A stretch of 64,000 bases of DNA from Utricularia gibba (lineage: Eukaryota; Streptophyta; Magnoliopsida; Lamiales; Lentibulariaceae). The notes beneath the pieces are model-generated. The model made no database searches and was not told where the DNA came from. It saw only the letters and a list, made by a program, of their open reading frames with translations. Shown piece after piece: positions 9,943-20,929 of this stretch. The stretch is taken from contig NEEC01000009.1 in the NCBI GenBank assembly GCA_002189035.1, positions 1,054,001-1,118,000 of the forward strand. The letters run 5' to 3'. A program made the position numbers and the translations under genes. Numbering within the stretch: the first letter of the stretch is position 1; the number at the start of each line of letters is the position of its first letter.

Positions 9943-11501
9943 ATGGATTCCGATGAGGAAGACTTTAGTAAAGATCGTCTTGTTAATACCCCCGAAACAA
10001 CTTATCGTTCCTTTTTTAGCGTAGTTGTATCATATTTCATTTTCTTGTTTCTTTCAATTGCCGTTGTATACATAGCAGTTTTGCTCGAGAATTTGCCTTT
10101 GTGGAGGCAAATTTCTCTACACACCCGCTGCAGAATAGTTTCTAGCAGTAAGTGCTCGATATTGTAGAAATTTCTATTTTTTTCTGGAATTGCTGCGATT
10201 AGTGAGTTTCGGAAGTTCAATGGAGGGCTGTCTGAAGTATAAAAATTTTTTATCAACTCTTCTATTTCTGTAGCTTCTGTAAAATGTAGCTAACTTTTGA
10301 ATCTGCGTAATGCATTCTTGAAAATGCTATTGTTTTTCTTGTGCTTTTGCTTCCTCTGATATTGGAAATTCCAACTCAAGTTTTGTTTTTATTCTATTGC
10401 TAAGTTTCCCTTTTTGTCTTTTAATCAAGTAATCATGCTCTGATTTTTGAATCTGTAATCAAGAACATGGTAATTTCTTGTTGTAGGTGTTGACCTGCGA
10501 ACATCTAAGGTCTGTGAATTAGGGTTGCTAAATTATAATGCCAAAAATGTATTTTATCATCCAGTGGAGCGGAAAAAATATCGATGCCGTTACGACTATT
10601 ACTGGGCTTCTGTCTTCAAGGTAACTGTCTGTGATTTATTTTATTGAACCTTGCTTCCTGTTTAACAGATATTGATGTGTACTGCATCATGCTGAGACTT
10701 TTTGTGAGCTACAATGCTTGTTATTGAGAAGTTTTTTCTTGTCTGTCCGTTTTCATTCTAATCCACAGGTTGAATACATAGACCATTTGGGTCAGATAAA
10801 GTTTGCATTTGCCGAGGCACCACATGAAGCCTTACCATATAATTGTCGACCCACATTCAGTGGTGCATGGCTGACAAAAGACAAGTTTAGAGTTAGTATC
10901 ATTACCAAAACTTGTAGTAACACATTGTATTTTTTTTAGCGTGGCATTCATCTTCTGTAATTTTCAGTTGGTGCTTTGCACGTGATTGCTTCTCAGGTAA
11001 ACGAAACATATGAGTGCTGGTACACATTGGGCGTATCTAAGGTTTACATAAATCATGAAGGTCTATTTAACTGCAGAGCTGATGACCCTTCTACTCTTGA
11101 GATGATCAAGCGCTATTGCATCTTGTATGTACCGCGAAATTCTTGTTCTGCTCCATTTCATTCCCTTATTGACTCTCTGGTTATAAAGCTCCGTTTGCAT
11201 GCCCAGGTTTATGAGGATCCTGAAGTCTTCATCTGTCAACTGGAGATCTTTGAATCAATGGCGATGGGATGTAGTCGCTGGACTTAAAACTGGCGTCATA
11301 ACGTCCATGTTAACAATAAGCTTGCTTACTCTGCTACGGCCGCTGATTCTGTCATGCAATCATCGCTTGGGATCCCGAACATTGAACCGGTACTCGAAGA
11401 ACACGATTGTCTTCCTCAAGCGAGCTTGTTTCTTTACCTTGTATTTTTCCTTCATGAGCTGGATCACTTTGCAGTATTTGAAAAGACTAGGCTTCACATA
11501 G
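9943..11501 (+). CDS. Unrecognised four-segment membrane protein, five exons
   Basis: I cannot name the family. Exons 9943-10147, 10487-10620, 10769-10891, 10997-11124 and 11207-11501 give 885 bases and 294 residues, with phases consistent. An acidic N-terminus (MDSDEEDFSKDR) precedes one membrane segment (SVVVSYFIFLFLSIAVVYIA). A central non-membrane domain of about 110 residues follows, with scattered cysteines and aromatic residues (KYRCRYDYYWASVFK, TYECWYTLGVSKVY). Then come two or three C-terminal hydrophobic segments and a basic tail. The layout suggests two cytosolic ends around a lumenal or extracellular domain, but topology is inference. No frame breaks. Confidence 0.8.
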
Positions 11502-11839
11502 TTTTCTCCCACATCTTTCATTGTTCTCCCATGTTGTACAAATTCCTTGTTGTATTGAATTATACAGAATGAATGGATGTGTTTTTCTAACAGATCTCAG
11601 CCTCATTGCTTCCTCTTCCTCAAAGGCTCACAATAAGACAGAGTGAAAAGCAGAAAGATTCATTTACTTGCTCGCTCAAATTCGTGTTATTTGCAACAGG
11701 CCCTGCAAGAGTTCCACTGTATCACAGAAAACCAGGAATATCAACCCCTTTCCTTGTATGGTTCTATCACCAAGAAAACAGGTGGGAAAAACGATGCTCC
11801 ATGTGTACTAAGCTAAACTAGTATACAACCAGAAATCAC
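11502..11839. other. Convergent 3' flanks of the membrane-protein gene and XLG
   Basis: 338 bases with only untranslated sequence of two convergent genes; nothing else seen. Confidence 0.5.
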
Positions 11840-14799
11840 CTACTGCTCTTCTTGGTCTTTCTCAGGAGCATCATCCCCACTTCGCGCATGCACCTGGTCG
11901 AAGAAATCAAAGGAGCTCAACTCTGTGGTGCTGTTGTAATCCTCTGCAACATGTATGTAGGCTCCCATGGCGATTTCCCACCGGATGACTTCGAGAATGA
12001 ACTTGAAAGCCTCATCGACGGTGCGACGGTTCCTTGCACTCGTCTGGCACACGAATAGCTTCCTACCGGTAAGTTCATGATACACCTCCTTGAACTTCTT
12101 CCCCACGTAGAAATAGGCCTTTTGGGCCATTGACTGCTTCGCCTCCATGCTGTTGCTCCTGCTACTTGAAGAGATGAGCTGGGAGTCTGAGAACCATTCG
12201 CAGGTGCTCAAGGGGACACGATTGATCTTGTCTTCGAACAAATCGTACTGGTTGAGTATGAGAACAAAGGGAGTGGCACTAAAACAGGGCTGCCTGATCA
12301 TGGTCTCGAAAAGCTCCCTGCTTTTGATCATCTTATTCTCATTGCCTGAAAACTGGTCGTACTCGCTGAGGGCGACGCAGAACACCACTGCTCGGACATC
12401 CTCGAACATCTCTACCCATTTGAAGCCATCGCCACTCATTCGGATCAGCTGACACCTCGCTGTTGGCAGGGCGATGCCTACAGCTTCCAGATCTTCTTCA
12501 TGGGATTCCATCGGACTCTGGTCATCGATGGATAAATCCATGAAAGCCAGTCCGTTTCCCTGAGCCACCCCTTCTGCGTAGAGGATATCCTTATCCGAAG
12601 GTTCGTACTCATCGCTTGAGATTTCGACTGCCTGAGGAGAGTAAGACAAAGCAGATAAAGAGAGTCAAAAAAAAGGTAAGTGACACCCTTCAGGAATTCA
12701 ATATGTGTATGCTTATCTCTTACCCTGCTCAAGAAGTGTTCAGCTGCGTCTGGATTAAACTGCAGCTCATTTCTTCGCAGGAAAGTCGCCTGAATGGCGG
12801 GATCCTTCCAAATGTCTTCCACACGGTGTGCAAACTCACGTGTTGCAGCAGGGAAAAAGGAATCCCAGTCTCCATTGGCAATTACGCTAAGTAGCCAATC
12901 GGAGGAACTCTTGAGTTGAGGATTCAGGGAATATACATGCGAACTTTGATCATTTTCACAGCCTATACCAGAGAAGTTTCATGATCATACATCCAAGATT
13001 CTTCTTTGATGGACAGGTTTCAGCTTTTACCTTGTTCTTCATGGCTTCCGCTAGCTACTGAAGCAGCAGCCTCCTCTTCGAAGCGTTCTCGGCCATCAAG
13101 TAGAATGCTGAGGTACTTGTACATGTTCCTCTGAATCATAAGTTTCATATCCTGACGCTCCTCTGCTGTAAATTTGTCCCCGTACAGAAATCTTGCCTAT
13201 TCAAGGTAACCAACATGCGAATCATCAGTCAACAGAATCCTTCTCTGCAACATAAGTTGTGTGCTTGATGTTGATCACCTGCTTGAAGATGGTGCAAGAA
13301 CTGGAGCCGAGAAGCAGAAGCTTATGAATCTTCCCTGTCTGCATATAATGCGAACCACTCGTTGAGCAGTTGCTCACCACGCCCGTGGTCGCAGTTGGAG
13401 GCACAGGCAAGGAGAACAAGGAGCAAAACCAACGAGTGGAAGCCTGAGAGATCAGGGTAAAATCACCAGTTAAAATGAAGGAACTGATGAAGCTCGAAAT
13501 GAACTGAAAAACACACATTTTCCCATATATGTCCTTTGATGCGATCCTGGCCTTCCTCTTGATAGCTGCCATTGCCAAAAACCCACAAATGTGTACCTCG
13601 AGGGCAATACACATTTGCCATCTGGGATTCACAAGAAAAAAGAATGTTAAGAGAACTCAAAATAAAATCTTTTGCATTCAAAGCAAAGAAGAGCAAACCT
13701 TCAGTGCTGTCAACTCAAGTTTTGTAATTTGTCTATCATTGATATACACCTCTGTGTTTCCATTGCTTGCATTTGGACTTAGCCTTCCTGTAAACTTCAA
13801 GTGTGGACTAATAATACTGTCTGGTTTTTCACCTTCCTGTGAAGAACAATCCATTTCATCATGAATGCAGAGGCAAGCAACTACAGTGAATTAACCAAAA
13901 TCTTGTACCTTTCCCCAGAAACCTACTACTTTATCATACCAATACCGGCCTGGCTTGAGTTTCTTGGGAGGAAGAGGGCAATGAAGAAGATCAGCCATCT
14001 CACCAGGTTTCAGAGGGCAGCCATTAACAATGATCTGCTCGGGACGAAGCTGATAAGCAAAGCATTCTTTTTCTGCCTTCAAGATACGTTTAACTTCCAA
14101 GGGACTGAGTAGACGAGACAAGATACTGGAATGCTTTCCCAACTTGCTTCGCTTCGACTCATCAATCGGTTTTCCAGTACAAGTGATGCACTTACGCCCC
14201 TCTGACATAGAGCCCATTTCACTACGCACACAGTTCGCACAGTACCTGGCATCACAAACCAGGCAAGCTTCCTTTGACCTCCACTTCCCTTTTCCGCATC
14301 TAGAACACACATTTGATTTCTTCCTTGTCTTGTTGTCGGATTCAGAAAGTGGGATTTCCCCGCTGTGCACGATTTCAGTTTGGGATACTTCATGCCCATT
14401 AAAGGTGACCCTCTTGTTTTCATGCGTGGGGGAAGCTGAAGCAGAATGTAGCGTTAAATTGCCATTCTGCAGTACAGAATCAGAAGATTCTGAACTTCCT
14501 GTCACTTTTGGACTGTGATCGGCCGGAATGGGAAACCTGAGCGAAACTGGTAAAGCGATTGGTTCTACGACCGGGATCCAATCATAAGGAGGCAATGTTC
14601 TTGATCCTGAAACAGGATCAGCTATAGGAATAGAATCGGCATCAAAATCAACAGGCTCTACTCTGGGAAGATTATATGAAACTGGAGGACCCTGATACTC
14701 TAAAGCTATTGAATAGTCCAATTTATCAGGTATCGGAGCTCCTGGTGGAAGCAGTTTCCTCAGCGTATCTTTCCAGTCATCTTCCTCATGGTTATCCAT
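11840..14799 (-). CDS. XLG: Extra-large G protein (XLG), with degenerate nucleotide-binding motifs
   Basis: Plant-specific Galpha-like protein acting at plasma membrane and nucleus with Gbeta-gamma in defence and development. Exons 13909-14799, 13699-13836, 13517-13621, 13279-13443, 13031-13196, 12724-12962 and 11840-12631 give 2496 bases and 831 residues, close to Arabidopsis XLG2/XLG3. The N-terminal extension contains a cysteine-rich zinc-binding-like block ([25 protein letters not shown]) near residues 165-210. The Galpha-like half begins near residue 400. Motifs seen: [21 protein letters not shown] ... [34 protein letters not shown]. Odd: the P-loop reads [14 protein letters not shown], three residues shorter than the family's GxxGSGTSTIFKQ, and NKxD is NQYD. 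It probably binds GTP poorly or not at all (inference). Confidence 0.94.
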
Positions 14800-15856
14800 A
14801 TCACTTGACTAAAATCTCTCCTCAAATCTTCAGGAAAAAAAAAAAAAAAAAAAAAACCCAACTTTGAATAATAACGTCTGGGAAGTAATGGAAATTCTCA
14901 GGACGATCAAATTCAGGTCAGAAAAACCCAATACCAAGAGGAAGAAGTATGAAATGACAGCAGCTGGGTCAACTGACTCACCTCGAATACCAAGAGATCA
15001 CTGCGCCTCAGCCTAATTCGAGAAATTCTACAAATCGGATGATGAAGGGTATCAATCCATCTCAGCTGCAAAAGACGAAAAAAACCCACACAGCCCTGAG
15101 TCAGTACGACGACCAAGACGTTGACTCGCCGATGTACGAGACCAAGAGGTCCCAGAAGTGGGTTCTCAAACTTCCAAGAAAAGACAACTAGTGTAAATCC
15201 CGAGAATGCCATGGAATGATTACGCATTTCGACATGGCAGAAACGAAGACCAAGTTGGCATCTAGGGATGATTGTGGAACACAAAAATCTTGGTTACCCA
15301 GAAAGCGAAAAGAGACAGTGACTACATATGTAAACTTACAGGAGATCCATTTTTTCCACCACAGTACAGCAAAGTGCGTCTTTGTCTGATCCGAAAGCCA
15401 CAAGATGACAACCTAATCACGAGGAGTTTACCGTCAGGACACCACCGCCGGGCAGGTCCAGAAAACCGAGTCCTGTAATCATCTTTTTAAGGTTTAATTG
15501 TGGAGACGTAGTTTCTTCTATTTAAAACAGCAGACAGAGTCGAATCAGTCTGAACCGGTAAACGTCGAGTTGAATCATGGCAGGTTTAATGGTGAGACAA
15601 AGAGGATGTCAGCAGTGATGGGATATCATCTCTTGAAAGTTCTTGGCAACCCAATTGATCTCTGAACACTCCCATGTTTAAAAATCTCACAAAGAAAATG
15701 TGGTGGATCATGAAAATATATATATGTATATTCAGAACACGAGGAAGAATGAGAATATTGTTACACCGACAGCAATTTGCAACGCACCAGCAAGCAGATG
15801 CATTTGTTCAATGAAACTTGATGACAACTCTCTGCACATCTGGTTTCTTGTGTCCT
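14800..15856. other. XLG upstream region and 3' flank of the MUSTANG-type gene
   Basis: 1057 bases without a supported gene. It contains an (A)22 run at 14835-14856, just upstream of the XLG start codon, and likely XLG leader exon(s) and promoter further right. Confidence 0.5.
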
Positions 15857-18061
15857 TCAAATGGGAGCCGCGCATGTCGTCCTGAAATGGCCCGTCTGAT
15901 TACAGCGGCTGCAATGCACAACCCTCTTCACCCGGCCGCGATCCTCGGCCCTCACGCGTTTCTTCCTCGGCCGTCCTGGTGGATGAAGTGATCTGGGAGG
16001 ATTGATTATTACTTCCATGGCTTTTCCAACATTAGGATCCCCATCAGCCAGCTCCTTCCACAGGGTCTTGTCTGGAATCGGATGGATCGTCTGCGCATAT
16101 GTTTTCCGATATGTGGCCACCGTGAAGCAGCTCTCAGTGAAACGATGCACATTCTGCCGGCATGAGAGGAGAGCAGCGACAGCATGCGCACAGGGTAAGC
16201 CGTAGAGCTGCCATCCACGGCAGAGACAGCACCGGTTGCGAATGTCCACTATGTTGGTTCCTTCATGGGAAATCACCTCGAATTCAGCTTCATTAGCGCG
16301 AAGGACCTGGTAAGTCCTTGCACGCTCAAGCGCCTCAGCCACTCGTCGCTCCGCACTGGGGACGAGAATAGACGTCCACTGCATGCTCAATTCTCGACGC
16401 TCGTGGAACCACGTCATGAGCTGCCTCCGGATGCATTCCATCATCTGAATTATGGGGAGACCTGAAGCTTCAAGGATCCATGAGTTCAAACACTCCACTA
16501 CATTGGCGGTTAAGTGTCCAAATCTTGTTCCTTCAAAGTAAGCTGAAGCCCACAGCCTTGGGGAAATTCTGCGAATCCAATATGCTGCATCTTGTGAGAT
16601 AGCTTCTATTTCAAGAATCTTTGCTTCAAATTCTGTGATCGTCAGAGCATGTGCTGCATCCCAGAGAAGGTTTGCGAGCATCGAGTTATTGAACTCTTTA
16701 CGGAAGCTTTCACTCAAATGGTGCAAGCAGTAACCATGGAAAGCAGTAGGAAAATTTGCTTCCACACCATCTACAATGCCCTTCTGCCTGTCTGATAAAA
16801 TGGTAAGCCTTGGCATGTTCTCTGTATTCACCTCAAGAAGGTTATGAAGCTCTAACAGAAACCACATCCAGTTGTCATCATTTTCCTCATCGACGACACC
16901 GAAGGCCAGAGGAAAAAGTCCACCATCCCCATCAAAACCTGTGGCCAGAAGCAGTGTACCAAGGTATTTGCTTTTCAAGAATGTTCTATCAAGACCAAGA
17001 AGTGGGCGACAAGCATTCAGGAAGCCATATATTGAAGCCTGGAATGAAATGAAGAGGCGCTGAAAGCAGCCGTCCGCAGGGCTTCCATATACAGATGCAA
17101 TGCTACCAGGGTTGGTTCTTTTAATCTGCTCACAGTACTGTGGGAGGAGACGATAGCCTTCTTCAAAGGATCCACGCATTGCAGCCATAATTCTTTCCTT
17201 GCCACGCCATGCTTGTTTATAAGATAACGTGATACCATGGATTCTATGAATTTCCTCCAGTATCTCCTTTGGTTTGTAATTAGGATTCTCACGAAGACGC
17301 TCCTCAACAGAATTAGCAACCCATTGAACTGAAGCCTGCTGATGTCCCAGATGCGCTATTCCTCCACAAGTATGGTTGTCGTTAATGGTCCTTATGGTGA
17401 AGGTAGGTACACCAGGAAGCTTCGCAGCATGAATGCGCCAAGGACATCCTTCAGTGGCACATTTGGCAGTGAACCGAGTTTTATCAGATTTTATGGTCTG
17501 CATTTCAAAATGCAAGGCAATAGCTGTGTCTCTCAGAGCTCGACGACAGGCTTTGACATCCGCAAATTCTTGGCCTACATGGAGCTCATAGTTGGGACTA
17601 ACAGCAAGTGTTCTCTGCTGAAGAACATGGTTGGGGGTAACCACTAGAGCCTGTCGAAGACTCATATCATGCAAAGACTCCATCCCCATATCATCGTGCT
17701 GGATCACCGATAATTCCATATTCTCATCAAGTTCTTGGGTGTCAGAGATAGCCAGCTCATTTTGATCAGACATGTCCAGTTCACTGTTTCCTCTATGCAA
17801 ATGCATCTCTTCGATTTCATGATCATGTTTCTCCTCCATGGCCAAGGTATTCTCCTGTCTGCACTCATTCTCTTCGTGACCCTCAATCTCATGTCCATGG
17901 CCGAGTCTTGATTCCCACTCGTGAGCCTGATCCATTTCCAGGCCATGGCCATGGCCCTGGACCATAGCCATGCTGTGGCTTCTGTTCATCACAGCGGAGT
18001 GGCTATGTCCAAGGGCTCCGGCATTACTCTGCCTCCCAAGCAACATATCATGGTTAACCAT
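15857..18061 (-). CDS. MUG: MUSTANG-type domesticated MuDR transposase
   Basis: Single coding exon of 734 residues. The open frame extends a little upstream but without ATG; an acceptor at 18075-18076 sits just before the ATG at 18061, implying a spliced leader. Domains: histidine/glutamate-rich N-terminus (about residues 20-125); MuDR DNA-binding region with CX4C (CATEGC) and HTC around residue 200; MULE DDE domain with LLGLDRTFLKSKYLG (first D), LSDRQKGIVDG (second D) and VVECLNSW (E); SWIM finger CLCRGWQLYGLPCAHAV; C-terminal basic region and CCHC knuckle CSRCNQTGHFRTTC. I saw no terminal inverted repeats flanking it, which with the intact frame fits an exapted MUSTANG gene rather than a mobile MULE. 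These are thought to act as regulators of growth and flowering. Confidence 0.88.
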   Translation of the reverse strand: MVNHDMLLGRQSNAGALGHSHSAVMNRSHSMAMVQGHGHGLEMDQAHEWESRLGHGHEIEGHEENECRQENTLAMEEKHDHEIEEMHLHRGNSELDMSDQNELAISDTQELDENMELSVIQHDDMGMESLHDMSLRQALVVTPNHVLQQRTLAVSPNYELHVGQEFADVKACRRALRDTAIALHFEMQTIKSDKTRFTAKCATEGCPWRIHAAKLPGVPTFTIRTINDNHTCGGIAHLGHQQASVQWVANSVEERLRENPNYKPKEILEEIHRIHGITLSYKQAWRGKERIMAAMRGSFEEGYRLLPQYCEQIKRTNPGSIASVYGSPADGCFQRLFISFQASIYGFLNACRPLLGLDRTFLKSKYLGTLLLATGFDGDGGLFPLAFGVVDEENDDNWMWFLLELHNLLEVNTENMPRLTILSDRQKGIVDGVEANFPTAFHGYCLHHLSESFRKEFNNSMLANLLWDAAHALTITEFEAKILEIEAISQDAAYWIRRISPRLWASAYFEGTRFGHLTANVVECLNSWILEASGLPIIQMMECIRRQLMTWFHERRELSMQWTSILVPSAERRVAEALERARTYQVLRANEAEFEVISHEGTNIVDIRNRCCLCRGWQLYGLPCAHAVAALLSCRQNVHRFTESCFTVATYRKTYAQTIHPIPDKTLWKELADGDPNVGKAMEVIINPPRSLHPPGRPRKKRVRAEDRGRVKRVVHCSRCNQTGHFRTTCAAPI

Positions 18062-19060
18062 CTTCTCTTGAACTCTGCGATCATCCACAAAAGGAAAAAC
18101 TTTAGATCAACCTTCTATTAACTGATCGCACACTAGAAAACCAAAGCAAAATACATACAAGTGGACGAATTTCGACTGTTGAAACCAAAAATACATATAT
18201 CACCTTTTGAGTATAAAAAACGTGTCAAAACAACAGGTTACGAAGTGACCCAATCAGGAAAACAAAATTAAGAGCAGGAGATAAATAGAAACCAGGAAAG
18301 CTGCACACACGAAATTCCTTACAGACACATAAAAGCTCGAATACAGTACCCAGGTTCTGACTCAGGTGAATAGGAACAACAAACACAGCATCCAGTACCC
18401 CAACTTGACGGGAACCAGAAAAAGGGGGGCAAAAAAAGAAACTTTGCAAGTACCCTGAAAACGCAAGACAACAAAGTACCTGGATAACAAAGTTGAAAGA
18501 AAGAACCCAGGAGCTGAAGCGAAAAAGACCACTTGTCCCGGAACCGATAAAGATGCCTAAACCGATCCGGCGAAAACCCACCTTCAATTCATGCCAGAAA
18601 GCAGTACAGAAGAAAGCGTTCAGAAATGAGCAACGGCTAGGCAAAATAACGAGAAACAAAACTCGCGCGCGTAAAGGGTAGAGCGAAGGAGAGAATGGGG
18701 AAATCGGAGACGAAAGGGTAAGGGATGCGAAGATTGAGAGGCGCACCTAACGCTGTTGGAGATGGGTATTTAGGTCAAAATCGTTGTTCCTCCTCATCTC
18801 TCTGTTTTGGACTTTACTCTATTACCCCTTTCTCTCTCTCCCTTTTTTTTAACCGCCGGTAAATATTTCCTCCATTTTACTTTTCTCCTCAACGGATTCA
18901 CCATGCACCCACGCCCATATTTTAACATTATATTTATAATTAAAAAATAGTTTCTCAAAGTCATGATGCGTACTTTTACTTAGTTATTGTTTCTTAAAAA
19001 TCATTTTTAGAGAAATTACTCAAATAAAATAAAATTTAAGATTTGACAAATTCTCAAAAC
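18062..19060. other. Leader and promoter of the MUSTANG-type gene
   Basis: 18075-18760 probably holds 5' leader exon(s) and intron of the minus-strand gene. A 173-codon frame there (18225-18746) has no domain and I treat it as leader. From 18840 rightwards the DNA is AT-rich with nothing recognisable until the repeat at about 19064. Confidence 0.45.
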
Positions 19061-19063
19061 TAA

Positions 19064-19605
19064 GAATACGAAATATCAAATTACGAATAAAAATTTTATT
19101 ATTTTAATAAAAATAAGAATAAGATACGAATTCGATATATATACGTATCTTATACAAAGTATTCAAGAAAAATATGAAATCCCCGTGTATGCATACCCCC
19201 ATGCAAAATTCATTTTCGATTTCCGGCTTTCGTTTTTCAATGTTCGTGGTCATAAATCAAATTTGATCTTGAATTGTATAAATATGCTTGAATGCAATGA
19301 ATCACACACTATATAAAACATAAATGAGAATACGAACTATAAACTAAATGAATAAAATTTGTATTATTATAAAGTAAGAATAGGATACGAATTAGATACA
19401 CTTACATATCCTATGCAGAGTATTGAAGAAAAATATGAAATCTCCATAATAAAATTTCAATATCAGGTATGCATAGTATTCATGCTACCTTGTTTCAGAT
19501 TTCGGGTTTTCTTTATTCCATGTTCATCCTCATAAATCAAGTTCAAGTTCGATCTCGAATTGTACAAGCATGTTGAGGTGCAATCAATCACACCATCTAA
19601 ACACA
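19064..19605. repeat. Tandem direct repeat, two diverged copies of about 270 bp
   Basis: Copy 1 is about 19064-19310 and copy 2 about 19327-19605. Shared landmarks in the same order: GATACGAATT, TATCCTATGCAGAGTATT-like, GAAAAATATGAAATC, TATGCAT, CATAAATCAA and GAATTGTA followed by AATCACAC. Identity is roughly 70-75 percent by eye. No coding potential. Confidence 0.75.
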
Positions 19606-19657
19606 TGAACAAGCACTAGACTGTATTGTTTACAAGCACAAAAATGAAAGAAGCAGC

Positions 19658-20755
19658 TCAAGCATCTTCTTGCTTCTCGGAACCAGCCGGCGTGGAAGTA
19701 GTGGTAGCCTTCTCGGTGGCCGGCTCTACAGTAGAATCCCCATCCTTCTTCAGCTCTGACTCGAATTCTTTAGCAGCCTGCACTTGAAATATGACTCAAA
19801 CCACTAGTGATCAAGTAGGGGCAATGCACCACAATCCATAGTGATGTCCTAAACACAAAGAACTAGTTCCTTGCCGGGCAATCAAAACAGTACAAAACAA
19901 CGAACTCGTGGAGCAGATGACAGCAGAAGAGGGCTATATGACGAACAGTCAAAGGAAAGCTCAAAGCATATAGATCATGTCCGTTAGCTAATGCCGTCGA
20001 CTCTGGAACATACGATGCTAATCAATGGATCCTAGGAAGAGGATAACTCTGCTGTGCTAGTTCATGCATACCAACAAGAAAGTAGCTAACTTTTCTCCCA
20101 GTTCATGCAACAAATGAGTTCACCCCACATCTCAGTTAAGGAATTTGAATCCATTATTCTGATAAAGTATTATGCTTATACATTCCTGGGATACATAAAT
20201 ACCAAGAGAGGCACACGGGGTAAGGGGAAACCAGAACCAGAAACCCAGCACACCTACACAATAGCATCTGATAACAGGGATGTGATGTTAATGAGCATAG
20301 AGCTGCTCTAGCTTAATTTTGATAATCAATGGTGGCATTGGCCAGTGGAATACTCATATGAATAGCCAGTAGTTCTTTGAGACAGAATTATTAGGAGCGT
20401 TTTCGGGCAAAAAAGGCAAGTTTTTAAAGAGAAGGATGGATACCTGCTGAAAGCTCTTGACAGTTTTCCCGATACTTTTACCGACTTGGGGCAAATTCTT
20501 CGGACCGAAAACAAGCGCCGCGACGCCAGCAATAACGACGAGCTCCGGCACTCCAAGACCGAACAGACAAGTGCAGGAAAGCCCTAATCGATTCCTCCCC
20601 CGGCGGTTGTCCACCGATACCCTAATCCGGGAACGAAAATCCGATCCGCGGTTGAAAAAAATGGATGAGGAGGAGGACAGAGAAGTGCATCTTGGTGATA
20701 TATTACGCGGCGGCGGGGCCGCAACCGCAAATGCAGCAGATGACAAGGCCGCCAT
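19658..20755 (-). CDS. TATA: Chloroplast Sec-independent translocase subunit TatA (Tha4)
   Basis: Thylakoid membrane component of the delta-pH/Tat protein export pathway. Exons 20444-20755 and 19658-19777 give 432 bases and 143 residues. The N-terminal serine/arginine-rich stretch (about residues 1-60) looks like a chloroplast transit peptide. It is followed by the diagnostic TatA/B motif FGLGVPELVVIAGVAALVFG, then GPKNLPQVGKSIGKTVKSFQ, forming one membrane segment, a hinge and an amphipathic helix. The acidic threonine-rich C-terminus is typical of Tha4. It is the ORF whose exon 2 (AAKEFESELKKDGD) is too short to stand out alone. Confidence 0.95.
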
Positions 20756-20929
20756 TGGAGCAAGGCTTCAGCTACGCGAAAACGTTATCCGGATTTTCCG
20801 GCAAACCGCAATCTTGTAATTGGCCAAATTCCATCCAATATTACAAAATAAATAAATATTTTAATACATAGAATTCTTTCTTTTTCATAAGCAAATGGAC
20901 ATCACTGTAGCCTGAAGAACATCCATCCA

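Noticed and set aside
15857-18061. Active MULE transposon
   Set aside because: No terminal inverted repeats noticed and the gene has a spliced leader; fits a domesticated MUSTANG gene.
18225-18746. 173-codon minus-strand frame upstream of the MUSTANG-type gene
   Set aside because: Low-complexity Ser/Pro/Phe content and position fit the 5' leader and its intron.
19064-19605. CRISPR-like direct repeats
   Set aside because: Only two long diverged copies with no spacers, in plant nuclear DNA.
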